Part shown: piece after piece, positions 43,702 to 52,941 of the stretch
Layout: the number at the start of each line of letters is the position of its first letter
How positions within the stretch are numbered: position 1 is the stretch's first letter
DNA from: Sagittula marina
GTDB taxonomy: Bacteria; Pseudomonadota; Alphaproteobacteria; Rhodobacterales; Rhodobacteraceae
DNA: 64,000 nucleotides
Reading direction: 5' to 3'
NCBI RefSeq assembly: GCF_014196795.1
Contig: NZ_JACIEJ010000009.1
Coordinates: 62,001-126,000, forward strand
Notes under the pieces: generated by a model
The model's input: the letters and a program-made list of their open reading frames with translations, nothing else
Told to the model about the DNA's origin: nothing
Database searches by the model: none
Program-made: the position numbers and the translations under genes

Positions 43702-44943
43702 TTACGCGGTCTGCTTCGACATTTCGCGCACAATCTGATCGAGCGCGGCAGTCAGTCGGTCAATTTCGGCCACCGTGTTGTAATGAACCATGGAGACGCG
43801 CAGCACACCGCCGTCGTGCGTTTCGCCGAGCATCTCAGCCAATCTGCGCGAATGGAAATCGCCATGCCGGATCGCGACGCGATGGGCGTCCATCGCACGG
43901 CAGATTGCCTCTGAATTCAATCCGTCAAAGCGGAAGGCAATGGTCGGCACGCGGCTGTTGTCGGGGTTGGTCGCCGCGCCAATGATCTGACAGTCGTTGC
44001 GCCCGCGTAGCCATGCCAACAGGTGATCGGTGAGGACCTGTTCCTGCAAGGCCACGGCCTCGAAACCACGTTCCAGCGCCTCGCGGTCCTCTCCGCCGCC
44101 CAAGGCAGACAGATACGCGACCACGGCGGTTGTCGAATAGGCCAGTTCATAGTTCGGATTGCCGGGTTCGAGTTTGCCGGGGACTTTGTCCTTGCCGTAG
44201 AAGTAGTGATACAGCCCGTCGAGAGACGCCAGCAGGTCGTATTTCCCGTACATGATCGCGGTGTGTGGACCGTAGCACTTGTAAAGGCTGAAGATGTAGT
44301 AATCCACGTCCCATCCGGTCACGTCGATGGCGCGGTGCGGCGCGTAGGCGACCCCGTCCACGACGATCTTGGCGCCATGGCAATGCACGGCCTCGGCAAT
44401 CGCGGCCACGTCGTTGATCTGGCCGAGGATGTTGGAGACGTGATGCACGCAGACCAGCCTGGTCCGCTCAGTCATCAGCGGCTCCAGATCCTCAAGGCGC
44501 AGGCTGCCGCTGGCGGTATCGAAGGGCCAGACGACGATCTTGACGCCGAATTCTTCCAGCCGCAGCCAGGGACCGATGTTGGATTCATGGTCCGCGTGGG
44601 TCACGATGACTTCGTCGCCGGGTTGGAACTGGCTGCGCATGGCGGCGACAAGGGTCTGCATCAGCACGGTGGTGGAGGGGCCAAAGACGATCTCTTCGGG
44701 GCGGGTGGCATTCACCAGCGTCTGCGCGGCGCGGCGGCCGTCCATCAACGCCTCGGCGGCGGCGCGCGAGATTTCGTAGCTGCCACCGATCTGCACATCG
44801 CGATGGGTCAGGAATTCGGTGATGCGGTCAATCACCGTCTGAAGGGTCTGCGAGCCACCGGCATTGTCGAAAAATGCCCAGTCCTTGGCCAGCGCGGGGA
44901 ATTGGCCTCTGACATGGGCCATATCCAGATGATCTTGGGGCAT
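43702..44943 (-). CDS. Class V aminotransferase-fold enzyme, cysteine-desulfurase-like
   Basis: A 413-residue PLP enzyme related to the cysteine desulfurase-like VC1184 group: FFDNAGGSQTLQTVID at residues about 24-39, VTHADHESNIGPW, and the PLP lysine in IFSLYKCYGPHTAIMYG. It may cleave C-S or C-Se bonds or eliminate from a modified amino acid; the activity of this group is poorly known. The ATG at 44943 follows AAAGGA. It is the last gene of an amino-acid ABC importer operon, 16 bp after the ATPase gene, so its substrate is probably what the importer brings in. Confidence 0.82.
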   Translation of the reverse strand: MPQDHLDMAHVRGQFPALAKDWAFFDNAGGSQTLQTVIDRITEFLTHRDVQIGGSYEISRAAAEALMDGRRAAQTLVNATRPEEIVFGPSTTVLMQTLVAAMRSQFQPGDEVIVTHADHESNIGPWLRLEEFGVKIVVWPFDTASGSLRLEDLEPLMTERTRLVCVHHVSNILGQINDVAAIAEAVHCHGAKIVVDGVAYAPHRAIDVTGWDVDYYIFSLYKCYGPHTAIMYGKYDLLASLDGLYHYFYGKDKVPGKLEPGNPNYELAYSTTAVVAYLSALGGGEDREALERGFEAVALQEQVLTDHLLAWLRGRNDCQIIGAATNPDNSRVPTIAFRFDGLNSEAICRAMDAHRVAIRHGDFHSRRLAEMLGETHDGGVLRVSMVHYNTVAEIDRLTAALDQIVREMSKQTA

Positions 44944-44959
44944 GGGAGGGTCCTTTGTA

Positions 44960-45697
44960 TTAGTGGTCCAGCACGGCGTGCAGGAAATTCCGCGTCCGCT
45001 GTTCGACAGGGGCGGAAAATAGCGTTTCGGGCGGGGCGGCTTCGACGACGGCGCCTCCGTCCATGAAGATGACGCGGTCGGCAACCTGACGGGCAAACCC
45101 CATCTCGTGCGTGACGACGACCATGGTGACACCGGTGCGCGCGAGGTCGCGCATCACGTCCAGGACTTCGCCCACCATTTCGGGGTCGAGGGCGGACGTG
45201 GGCTCGTCAAAGAGCAGCACCTGCGGTTCCATTGCCAGCGCGCGCGCGATCGCCACACGCTGTTGCTGTCCGCCGGACAGGCCGCTGGGGTACTTGTCGC
45301 CCTGCTCGGACAGGCCAACGCGCGCCAGAAGCCGATCCGCAAGCCCCTGCGCTTCGGCCCGAGGGGTGCCGCGCACCCGGCGTGGGGCGAGCATGATGTT
45401 TTCGCGCACGGTCAGATGCGGGAACAGGTTGAAGTTCTGAAAGACCATGCCGACCTCGGCCCTGACCTTGGCGAGGCTGCGACCGGGCACAACGGGCACG
45501 CCATCCACGGTGATCGCGCTGTCGTTCGAAAAGGGTTCAAGCCGGTTGATGCAGCGGATCAGGGTGGATTTCCCAGACCCTGACGGACCGATCACGCAGA
45601 CGACTTCGCCTTGGGCGATTTCGAGGTCGATGCCCTTGAGCGCGTGGAAGGTGCCATAGTATTTCTGCAGGTTTTTTATGCTAATGTATCCGGCCAT
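44960..45697 (-). CDS. Polar amino-acid ABC transporter ATP-binding protein (GlnQ-like)
   Basis: A 245-residue ATPase with Walker [10 protein letters not shown], signature [15 protein letters not shown], Walker [15 protein letters not shown] and the switch [19 protein letters not shown], all typical of GlnQ/HisP. Its ATG overlaps the permease stop by one base (TAATG). Confidence 0.93.
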   Translation of the reverse strand: MAGYISIKNLQKYYGTFHALKGIDLEIAQGEVVCVIGPSGSGKSTLIRCINRLEPFSNDSAITVDGVPVVPGRSLAKVRAEVGMVFQNFNLFPHLTVRENIMLAPRRVRGTPRAEAQGLADRLLARVGLSEQGDKYPSGLSGGQQQRVAIARALAMEPQVLLFDEPTSALDPEMVGEVLDVMRDLARTGVTMVVVTHEMGFARQVADRVIFMDGGAVVEAAPPETLFSAPVEQRTRNFLHAVLDH

Positions 45698-46368
45698 TAC
45701 ACCTGTCCCCGGTTCATTCGGCGTTCGAGCCGGGACACCAGCAGCACAGCCGGCAGCAGAAACGCGAGGTAAATCGCAGCAGCACCAATCAGCGGCGTCG
45801 GGTTCGCCGTCAGGGCCTGCGCCTGCGTCGCCTGCTTGAGAAGGTCAGGCATGGCGACCACCGACGCCAAGGCGGTGTCCTTGATCACGTTGATAGAGTT
45901 GTTGGTCAGCGGCGGGATCACAACGCGGATCGACTGTGGCAGGATCACATCGGTCATCGTCTGGCGATGGTTGAGGCCCAGTGCGGCAGAGGCTTCGAAC
46001 TGACCTTTTGGCACGGCTTCGATTCCGGCGCGGAAGATCTCGGCGGTGTAGGCGCCCGACACCAATGTCAGCGCGGCCATCGCAGAGACGAAGGCCGACA
46101 GGCGCACACCGACGAAGGGCAGGGCGTAGTAGACAACGATCAGCAGAACCAGAAGGGGGATGGAGCGAAAGATGTCGATGTAGGCTCGGGTCAACCAGCG
46201 AAGCGGCGCGATGGCATACAGCCGCGTCAGACACAGGATCAGCCCCAGCACCAGACCGGCGAGGATGCTCGCCACGCCAAGCTTCAGCGTCAGCCACAAC
46301 CCCTTGACCAACATTGGCCAGGTGCGTGCCAGCACATCGAAATTCAGAAAGGTTTCAAAGAGGTCCAT
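45697..46368 (-). CDS. Polar amino-acid ABC transporter permease
   Basis: A 223-residue membrane protein of the HisM/GlnP family with about five hydrophobic segments. Its signature is [23 protein letters not shown] plus the EAA loop [24 protein letters not shown]. Only one permease is present, so it probably works as a homodimer. Confidence 0.93.
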   Translation of the reverse strand: MDLFETFLNFDVLARTWPMLVKGLWLTLKLGVASILAGLVLGLILCLTRLYAIAPLRWLTRAYIDIFRSIPLLVLLIVVYYALPFVGVRLSAFVSAMAALTLVSGAYTAEIFRAGIEAVPKGQFEASAALGLNHRQTMTDVILPQSIRVVIPPLTNNSINVIKDTALASVVAMPDLLKQATQAQALTANPTPLIGAAAIYLAFLLPAVLLVSRLERRMNRGQV

Positions 46369-46384
46369 GTCGGTCCTTTGTCTG

Positions 46385-46407
46385 GGGCCCGGACAGTCGC
46401 CGGGCCC
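46385..46407 (-). other. Intercistronic hairpin between binding protein and permease
   Basis: GGGCCCGG (46385-46392) pairs with CCGGGCCC (46400-46407), an 8-bp stem with a 7-nt loop just after the binding-protein stop on the minus strand. It is again positioned to favour binding-protein mRNA over the rest. Confidence 0.5.
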
Positions 46408-46414
46408 GCAAGGG

Positions 46415-47197
46415 TTATTTCGCGGCAGGCATGTCGAGCACGGTCACGGTCGAGGTTTCGGCCTCGGGCGCAGCCCCGAACCATTTTTCGTGCAGATCGG
46501 CCAGCGTGCCGTCCTCCTTGAGGTCGGTCAGCAGGGCATTGACGTCGGAGGCCAGCTCCGCGTCCTTGGCAAACATGAAGGAGTACTTTTCACCGGTGGC
46601 GATGCGTTGCACGACGTCAAGGCCGGGCTTGTCCTTGACGTAGTATTGCAACGCCGGAATGTCCGAGATGTAGCCGTCGATCCGGCCCGCTTGCAGGTCC
46701 AGCATGGCGGGGGCCAGGCCTTCGTAGCGGCGGATGTCGGCAAAGCCATAGTCCTCGGCGTGTTCGGTGGCCCACATGTCGCCCGTCGATCCGGTGTCGA
46801 CGCCAACGATCTTGTCGCCCATCTCGTCCAGCGAGGCAGGTCCGCCTGTCGCCACGGTCAAGGATTGATCGCTGTCGTAATAGGGCTGTGCAAAGCTAAC
46901 CGATTGCAGGCGTTCGTCGGTGATGGTGATGGATGACATCGCCATGTCGATGCGGCCCGACTGCACGGCAGAGAACAGGCCGTTGAACGGGATGTTCACG
47001 ATTTCAACGTCGCGGCCCAGCTTTTCGGCAACGGTGTTGGCAAGGTCGACTTCGAACCCCGTGAAATTGCCGGCCTCGTCCTGGAATTCCCACGGGACGT
47101 TGCCGATGTTCGCGCCGATTTCCAGCGCGTCCTGGGCCAGCGCTGTGGACGCAAGGCCGAGTGTCAGCAGGCTTGTGCTTATGATGGTCTTGAACAT
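46415..47197 (-). CDS. Polar amino-acid ABC transporter substrate-binding protein
   Basis: A 260-residue family 3 solute-binding protein. It has a Sec signal (cleavage after TALA), VPWEFQDEAGNFTGFEVDLANTVAEKLG near the N terminus, and MAMSSITITDERLQSVSFAQPYY. The start at 47197 follows AGGGAGA. It binds a polar amino acid or an analogue; the linked desulfurase-like enzyme suggests a sulfur- or selenium-containing one, which is inference. Confidence 0.92.
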   Translation of the reverse strand: MFKTIISTSLLTLGLASTALAQDALEIGANIGNVPWEFQDEAGNFTGFEVDLANTVAEKLGRDVEIVNIPFNGLFSAVQSGRIDMAMSSITITDERLQSVSFAQPYYDSDQSLTVATGGPASLDEMGDKIVGVDTGSTGDMWATEHAEDYGFADIRRYEGLAPAMLDLQAGRIDGYISDIPALQYYVKDKPGLDVVQRIATGEKYSFMFAKDAELASDVNALLTDLKEDGTLADLHEKWFGAAPEAETSTVTVLDMPAAK

Positions 47198-47241
47198 TTT
47201 ATCTCCCTGATTGCGATAGTGCACCTTATTTTGGCGCTTAA

Positions 47242-47268
47242 ACTGGTCAGACCAGTCTTACCGGTAAG
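47242..47268. promoter_or_regulatory. Tandem palindromes, probable FadR-type operator
   Basis: ACTGGTCAGACCAGT (47242-47256) is a perfect 15-bp palindrome of the TGGTnnnACCA class bound by FCD-type GntR regulators. It is directly abutted by CTTACCGGTAAG (47257-47268), a second perfect palindrome. Both lie between the amino-acid ABC operon and the divergent GntR gene. Confidence 0.65.
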
Positions 47269-47360
47269 GACACGCTGGCGTGAGTCCATGCGATATGCAA
47301 TGAAGAAATGAAAGAAAGCGCACGACGCTCCGACAACTGCACAAAGATTGGACAAGGCCG

Positions 47361-48053
47361 ATGCAGCAAGACTACGGGAAACTGCCGGTGACCGAGGTCA
47401 TCACCCGGCGGATCCAGGAAATGATTCGAAGCGGGGAGTTCCCGCCGGATGCCAAGCTTCCGTCGCAGCGCGTTCTGGCTGACCGGCTGGGCGTCTCACG
47501 CCCGTCCTTGCGCGAGGCTTTGTTGACGCTCGAAACCCTCGGCTTGATCCGGACATTGCCCGCGCGCGGAACCTTCGTGGTTGGCGAGAAGGATACCAAA
47601 GCCCCGATGGCGTGGCGGTTTGGCAATAGCTTTTCGCTGCTCGAGGTGTTCCAGACCCGGCTGGTGGTCGAAGTGGAGCTGTGTCGGCTGGCTGCGCCGC
47701 AGATGACCGATGACCAGTTGGCCCGATTGAACGCTGCGGCGACGCGCTTTGAAGAGGCGTGGCGTTCCGGCGATCTGGTGAGCCACGTGGCAGCGGACCT
47801 GGCCTTTCATGCGCAGATCGCCGAAGCCTGCCCAAATGGCATGTTGCGCGCTTTTTACCAGTCCATCACCGACATGCTGACCGAGAGCCAGCGCGCGCCC
47901 ATTCCGCGAACAGAAGTTGATCGCATGGAAGCCTCCATCGCGGAGCATCGGGACATCTATTCTGCCTTGCAGGCAGGCTGCGCGTCCGACGCCGCAGATG
48001 CCATGCGCGCGCACATTCGCAACACCGGGCGTATTGCCGGGCTGACATTGTAA
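47361..48053 (+). CDS. GntR-family transcriptional regulator (FCD/FadR type)
   Basis: A 230-residue regulator. The winged helix is at residues 1-75 (AKLPSQRVLADRLGVSRPSLREALLTLETLGLI), followed by an FCD domain with metal-ligand candidates in ADLAFHAQIAEAC and EHRDIYSALQAG. It is divergent from the amino-acid ABC/desulfurase operon, with a TGGTCAGACCA palindrome between them, so it most likely controls that operon and itself. Confidence 0.9.
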   Translation: MQQDYGKLPVTEVITRRIQEMIRSGEFPPDAKLPSQRVLADRLGVSRPSLREALLTLETLGLIRTLPARGTFVVGEKDTKAPMAWRFGNSFSLLEVFQTRLVVEVELCRLAAPQMTDDQLARLNAAATRFEEAWRSGDLVSHVAADLAFHAQIAEACPNGMLRAFYQSITDMLTESQRAPIPRTEVDRMEASIAEHRDIYSALQAGCASDAADAMRAHIRNTGRIAGLTL

Positions 48054-48094
48054 TTTAACGCGCAACCTTGTTGAGGCAGCCCGACGGTCGCGAC

Positions 48095-49105
48095 CTATTC
48101 AGGAGCGGGGCCGGTGCTGCCACGCGGAATGAGGTGCACGGTGATGATTTCAGACTGTCCGTCCTTGGTTTTGCTGGCGATCATGTCCATCAATATTTCG
48201 GCGGCCCGGACGCCAATATCCGTGCGCGGCTGACGGATGGTGGTAAGGCCGGGGGACAGATGCTGGGCGATTTCGATATTGTCGAAACCCACGATGGAGA
48301 CGTCTTCCGGCACACGGATGCCACGGCTTTGAAGCGCGCCCATGCAGCCAATCGCCATCTCGTCCGATGACAGGAACAAAGCGGTGGGGCGGTCTTCGAG
48401 GTGACACCATGCCCGGGCCGCGGCGGCGCCGGAATCCATGGTGAAATCGCCTTCGAGAATCCAGTCGTCGTGGACGGGCAAACCACGGTCGGCAAGAGCG
48501 CGGCAGAACCCATCGCGCCGGGTTTCTGTCAGGACGTTGCCCGGGGGGCCGGTGACATGGCCAATCTTGCGGTGTCCGAGGTCTGCAAGATGATTGACGG
48601 CCAGCGCCGCGCCGCGGGCGTTTTCCACGCGGACCGATGGCAGGGTGCTTCCCATCCATTCACACACCAGCACGGCCGGGGGGACCAGCGGGCCTGACAA
48701 CGTCTCTGGCGACAGGGTGCCGTCCAGAACGACAAGCCCATCGGCCTGCCCGGAGGTGAGGTAGTGCGTCAGGCGTTGATCGGCATCGGGCCCGGTCTGC
48801 GTGTCTGCAATGAGCATGCTGTATTCCGCAGGCGTCAGAACGGATGCCAGCCCGGCGAGGATCTGAGAGAAAAACGGGTTTGCGATGTTGGGCAAGAGCA
48901 CAAGAACGGTGCCGGTGCGCTGCCGTCGCAGATTCGACGCCGTGGTGTTGACGCGATATCCCGTCTCCGCAACGGCGCTCAAAACGGCCTCACGCGTGGC
49001 CTTGGCCACGACATCGGGTTTGGAAATCGTACGACTGACGGTTGCAGTCGATACGCCAGCGACACGCGCAACGTCCTGAATCGTGGCGATTTTACTGTCC
49101 ATCAT
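48095..49105 (-). CDS. LacI-family transcriptional regulator
   Basis: A 336-residue repressor with the LacI helix-turn-helix and hinge (TIQDVARVAGVSTATVSRTISKPDVVAKATREAV) and a periplasmic-binding-like sugar domain (FLSSDEMAIGCMGALQSRGIRVPEDVSIVGFDN). It is divergent from the isomerase/dehydrogenase/ABC operon, whose promoter region carries two consensus LacI-type operators. Confidence 0.93.
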   Translation of the reverse strand: MMDSKIATIQDVARVAGVSTATVSRTISKPDVVAKATREAVLSAVAETGYRVNTTASNLRRQRTGTVLVLLPNIANPFFSQILAGLASVLTPAEYSMLIADTQTGPDADQRLTHYLTSGQADGLVVLDGTLSPETLSGPLVPPAVLVCEWMGSTLPSVRVENARGAALAVNHLADLGHRKIGHVTGPPGNVLTETRRDGFCRALADRGLPVHDDWILEGDFTMDSGAAAARAWCHLEDRPTALFLSSDEMAIGCMGALQSRGIRVPEDVSIVGFDNIEIAQHLSPGLTTIRQPRTDIGVRAAEILMDMIASKTKDGQSEIITVHLIPRGSTGPAPE

Positions 49106-49149
49106 CTTCCCTTCGAATGGCCGCTTAACATCGCCCGAAATAAATCTGT

Positions 49150-49195
49150 TGTAAACGATTGCATCCTTTGTCAGGCTGCCATGTAAACGATTTCA
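49150..49195. promoter_or_regulatory. Two LacI-type operators, 32 bp apart
   Basis: TGTAAACGATTGCA (49150-49163) and TGTAAACGATTTCA (49182-49195) both fit the LacI-family consensus TGnAAnCGnTTnCA exactly. They are three helical turns apart, so two repressor dimers could bind on one DNA face. They lie between the LacI gene and the catabolic operon it faces. Confidence 0.8.
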
Positions 49196-49232
49196 TCGTC
49201 GCCGGTGGGGAGACTGGCGTGAGGAGGACATC

Positions 49233-50291
49233 TTGAAGACAATTAAGGGGCCAGCGCTGTTTCTGGCGCAATTCGCGAGCGATGACGCACCTTTCAACAG
49301 CTGGGACGGGATCACCCGCTGGGCCGCTGACTGTGGCTATGCAGGGGTTCAGGTGCCATCATGGGATGCCCGGCTTTTCGATCTCGACACCGCTGCGGAG
49401 AGCAAGACCTATTGTGATGAATGGGCGGGCAAGGCGCGGGACAATGGCGTCGCCGTCACCGAGCTATCGACACATTTGCAAGGGCAACTGGTGGCGGTGC
49501 ATCCGGCCTATGATGCCGCCTTTGACGGCTTTGCCGCGCCTTCGGTGCATGGCAATCCTGCCAAGCGTCAGGCATGGGCCGTCGATCAGATGCAAAAGGC
49601 GATCCGGGCGTCGGCGCATCTGGGCCTGACCGCGCTGCCGACATTTTCCGGCGCGCTGGCGTGGCCTTACATCTACCCGTGGCCGCAACGCCCCGAAGGG
49701 CTGGTCGAGATGGCCTTCGATGAGTTGGCAAAGCGCTGGCGGCCGCTTTTGGACATGGCGGACGCGCATGGGATCCACCTGTGTTACGAGATCCATCCCG
49801 GCGAGGACCTGCATGACGGCGCGACCTTTGAGATGTTTCTGGATCGCGTCGACCAGCACCCGCGTGCCATGATGCTGTACGATCCCAGCCATTACCTTCT
49901 GCAATGTCTTGATTACAAAGCGAACCTCGACATCTACGCCGACCGGATCGGCGCGTTTCACGTCAAGGATGCGGAGTTCAATCCAACGGGTCGCCAAGGC
50001 GTCTACGGCGGATATCAATCCTGGGTCAATCGCGCCGGACGGTTCCGCAGTCTGGGCGACGGGCAGGTGGATTTCGGCGCGATCTTTGCCAAGCTCGCGG
50101 CGATGGATTTCGACGGCTGGGCCGTGGTCGAATGGGAATGCGCGCTGAAACACCCCGAAGATGGCGCGCGGGAGGGGGCGGCCTTTGTGCGCGATCACAT
50201 CATCCGGGTGACGCCGCATGCGTTTGACGATTTCGCCGATGGTGGCGCGGATGAGGCCGCCAACCGCAAGATGCTGGGGCTGTCGCAATGA
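49233..50291 (+). CDS. Xylose-isomerase-like TIM-barrel sugar isomerase/epimerase
   Basis: A 352-residue member of the AP-endonuclease-2/xylose-isomerase-like superfamily. Metal and substrate residues are probably in CYEIHPGEDLHDG, LYDPSHY, AFHVKDAEF and AVVEWECAL (Glu, His, Asp, Glu). The start is TTG at 49233 after GAGGAGG. It is paired with a Gfo/Idh/MocA dehydrogenase (ATGA overlap). This combination is typical of pathways that oxidise a sugar to a 3-keto form and then isomerise or cleave it. The precise substrate is unknown. Confidence 0.82.
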   Translation: MKTIKGPALFLAQFASDDAPFNSWDGITRWAADCGYAGVQVPSWDARLFDLDTAAESKTYCDEWAGKARDNGVAVTELSTHLQGQLVAVHPAYDAAFDGFAAPSVHGNPAKRQAWAVDQMQKAIRASAHLGLTALPTFSGALAWPYIYPWPQRPEGLVEMAFDELAKRWRPLLDMADAHGIHLCYEIHPGEDLHDGATFEMFLDRVDQHPRAMMLYDPSHYLLQCLDYKANLDIYADRIGAFHVKDAEFNPTGRQGVYGGYQSWVNRAGRFRSLGDGQVDFGAIFAKLAAMDFDGWAVVEWECALKHPEDGAREGAAFVRDHIIRVTPHAFDDFADGGADEAANRKMLGLSQ

Positions 50292-51445
50292 ACCGGTTCG
50301 AGGGCCGCAGCGGGCCGATCCGGCTGGGCATGGTCGGCGGCGGGCAGGGCGCGATGATTGGCGGCGTTCATCGGGTGGCCGCCCGATTGGATGGCGCGTT
50401 TCAGCTGGTGGCGGGGGCGCTGTCGTCGACCGAAGACAAGGCGCGGGCCTCTGCGGAGGAGGTCGGTATCGCCGAAGATCGGACCTACATCGACTATATC
50501 GAGATGGCCAAACGCGAGGCGCGCTTGAAAGATGGCGTCGAGGCCGTGTCGATCGTGGTGCCCAATCACATGCACCTGCCTGTGGCGCGTGAATTCCTGA
50601 AGCGTGGCATTCACGTCATTTGTGACAAGCCGCTGACCGGGACGCTGTCGGATGCAAAGCGGCTGAAGACAGCCGCGGAGAAATCCGATGCTCTGTTTAT
50701 CCTCACGCATAATTATACAGGGTATCCGCTGGTCCGTGAGGCGCAGGCGCGGGTTGCACGCGGGGATCTGGGCGATATCCGGCTGGTGCAGGTGGAATAT
50801 GCACAAGACTGGCTTGCCGAAGCGCCGGACGCCGACAACAAACAGGCCGCGTGGCGCACGGATCCGGCCAAAAGCGGTGCGGGCGGCGCCACTGGTGACA
50901 TCGGCACCCATGCCTGGAACCTGCTGCGGTTTGTCACCGGGCTGGCACCGGAGGCCATCGCCGCCGACTTGCAGAGTTTCGTGCCGGGACGCACGCTGGA
51001 TGACAACGGCCATGTGATGTTGCGGTTTGAAGGCGGCGCACGCGGCACGCTGTGGTGCAGTCAGGTTGCGGCGGGGCGGGAGAATGATCTGCGCCTGCGC
51101 ATCTTTGGCACGCGTGCAGGGCTGGAGTGGCGGCAGGAAAACCCCAACGCCTTGCAGATCACACCGCTTGGCGGCAGCACCGAGATCATCACGCGCGCCT
51201 CGGCGGCGACCACCGCAGGCTCACGGCGACTGACGCGTATTCCGCCCGGACATCCGGAGGGGTTTTTCGAAGCCTTTGCAAACATTTACGGCGAAGCGGC
51301 GCAGGCCATCCGCGCGGCGCGCACCGATGCGCCCTTGCCGGAGGGCGTGACCTTTCCTTCTATCGCGGACGGGGTGGAGGGCGTGGCCTTTGTCGAGGCT
51401 TGCGTGCGCTCGTCCAAACGCAACGCCGCGTGGGTTTCGCTATGA
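50288..51445 (+). CDS. Gfo/Idh/MocA-family oxidoreductase
   Basis: A 385-residue NAD(P)-dependent sugar dehydrogenase. The Rossmann motif is near the N terminus (RLGMVGGGQGAMIGGVH) and the family motif is CDKPLTG (usually EKP). A C-terminal domain contains GGATGDIGTHAWNLLRFVTG, where D and H are the probable catalytic pair. It shares ATGA overlaps with both neighbours, so it is translated with the isomerase and the transporter ATPase. Confidence 0.9.
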   Translation: MNRFEGRSGPIRLGMVGGGQGAMIGGVHRVAARLDGAFQLVAGALSSTEDKARASAEEVGIAEDRTYIDYIEMAKREARLKDGVEAVSIVVPNHMHLPVAREFLKRGIHVICDKPLTGTLSDAKRLKTAAEKSDALFILTHNYTGYPLVREAQARVARGDLGDIRLVQVEYAQDWLAEAPDADNKQAAWRTDPAKSGAGGATGDIGTHAWNLLRFVTGLAPEAIAADLQSFVPGRTLDDNGHVMLRFEGGARGTLWCSQVAAGRENDLRLRIFGTRAGLEWRQENPNALQITPLGGSTEIITRASAATTAGSRRLTRIPPGHPEGFFEAFANIYGEAAQAIRAARTDAPLPEGVTFPSIADGVEGVAFVEACVRSSKRNAAWVSL

Positions 51446-52941
51446 CCGCCATTCTTGAGGCCCGTGGTGTCACCCGGTCCTTTGGACCGATCGAAGTCCT
51501 GCACGGCGTCGATTTTTCACTGGTCCCCGGCGAGATACACGCCCTGATCGGAGAAAACGGCGCGGGCAAGTCGACGATGATGAAGATCCTCGGCGGCTAT
51601 CTGGCACCGACGACCGGCGCGCTGATGCTTGATGGCAAGCAGGTCAGTTTTGCCGATCAGCGGGCAGCCGAAGCCGCTGGCATCCTCATGATCCACCAGG
51701 AATTCAATCTCGCGCTCCAGCTTACAGTCGAGGAGAACCTCTTCCTTGGCCGGGAAAAACGGCGCGGGCCTTTTCTGGACGGGCGGGCCATGCGGGAGGA
51801 GGCTCGCACGCTTTTGGCGCGGCTTGATTGCCATGTGGATCCGCGCAGGCGCATTCAGGATCTGTCGGTGCCCAATCGCCAGATGGTCGAGATCGCCCGC
51901 GCGCTTGGGCGACAGGCGCGCGTCCTTATCATGGACGAACCGACGGCCGTTTTGACGGGGCGCGAGACGGATGTGCTGCTGGAGCAGATCGAACGGCTGA
52001 AGGCCCAAGGCACCGCGATCCTGTACACCAGTCACAAGCTGGACGAGATCGCCCGCATCGCAGACCGTGTTACGGTTCTGCGCGATGGCACGCATATCAC
52101 CACCCGCCCGGCCGAGGGGTTTACCGAACATGCGATGGCCGAAGCAATGGTGGGGCGCGAATTGTCGGACCTGTTTCCGGCCAAGGCAAAGCCCGGTGCC
52201 GACGTTGTGCTGGAGGTCGAGGGGCTGACCGTGCCCGGCTATGTGCGCGATGCGTCGTTCACGCTGCGCCGGGGCGAGGTTCTGGGCTTTGCCGGGCTGG
52301 TCGGGGCCGGGCGCACGGAACTGATGGAAGGGATCGTCGGCCTGCGCCCCGCGCAGGGCACGGTGCGGGTCAACGGCACGCCGCTGAAACCCGGGTCAGT
52401 GCGGGCCGCGCGTGAGGCCGGGCTGGTCTATCTGACCGAGGATCGCAAGGACAAGGGGCTGCTGCTGGGCAAGGCGCTGACCGAGAACCTGACGCTGCTG
52501 GCGCTCGACACGTTCGGCGGCGTGTTCATCGACCCGCAGGCCGAGGATCAGGCGCTGGATCAGGCGATCGAGGAATTCGACATCCGTGTGAAGGATCGCA
52601 AGCTGCTGGCTGGCAGCCTGTCGGGCGGTAACCAGCAAAAGCTGCTTATGGCCAAGACGATGCTGGCCAAGCCTCAGATCGTCATCATCGACGAGCCGAC
52701 ACGCGGCATCGACATCGGCACCAAGCAACAGATCTATGAGTTCATCGCCGCGCTGGCCGCACAGGGGAAAAGCGTGATCGTCGTGTCTTCGGAATTGCCC
52801 GAGGTGATCGGGCTGTCCTCGCGCGTGTGCGTGATGGGACGGGGGCACATCGCCGCTGAACTGAGCGGTGCCGAAATCACCGAAGATGCCATCCTGCGCC
52901 GCGCCATGGGCGTCAGCGAAACGACCGGAGAACCCGCATGA
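51442..52941 (+). CDS. Sugar ABC transporter ATP-binding protein (RbsA-like)
   Basis: A 499-residue tandem ATPase. The first domain has Walker A GENGAGKST and VLIMDEPTAVLTGRE. The second has a degenerate P-loop GLVGAGRTE, LSGGNQQKLLMAKTML and IIDEPTRGIDIGTK. It is organised as in ribose-type importers and overlaps both flanking genes by 4 bp. Confidence 0.93.
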   Translation: MTAILEARGVTRSFGPIEVLHGVDFSLVPGEIHALIGENGAGKSTMMKILGGYLAPTTGALMLDGKQVSFADQRAAEAAGILMIHQEFNLALQLTVEENLFLGREKRRGPFLDGRAMREEARTLLARLDCHVDPRRRIQDLSVPNRQMVEIARALGRQARVLIMDEPTAVLTGRETDVLLEQIERLKAQGTAILYTSHKLDEIARIADRVTVLRDGTHITTRPAEGFTEHAMAEAMVGRELSDLFPAKAKPGADVVLEVEGLTVPGYVRDASFTLRRGEVLGFAGLVGAGRTELMEGIVGLRPAQGTVRVNGTPLKPGSVRAAREAGLVYLTEDRKDKGLLLGKALTENLTLLALDTFGGVFIDPQAEDQALDQAIEEFDIRVKDRKLLAGSLSGGNQQKLLMAKTMLAKPQIVIIDEPTRGIDIGTKQQIYEFIAALAAQGKSVIVVSSELPEVIGLSSRVCVMGRGHIAAELSGAEITEDAILRRAMGVSETTGEPA

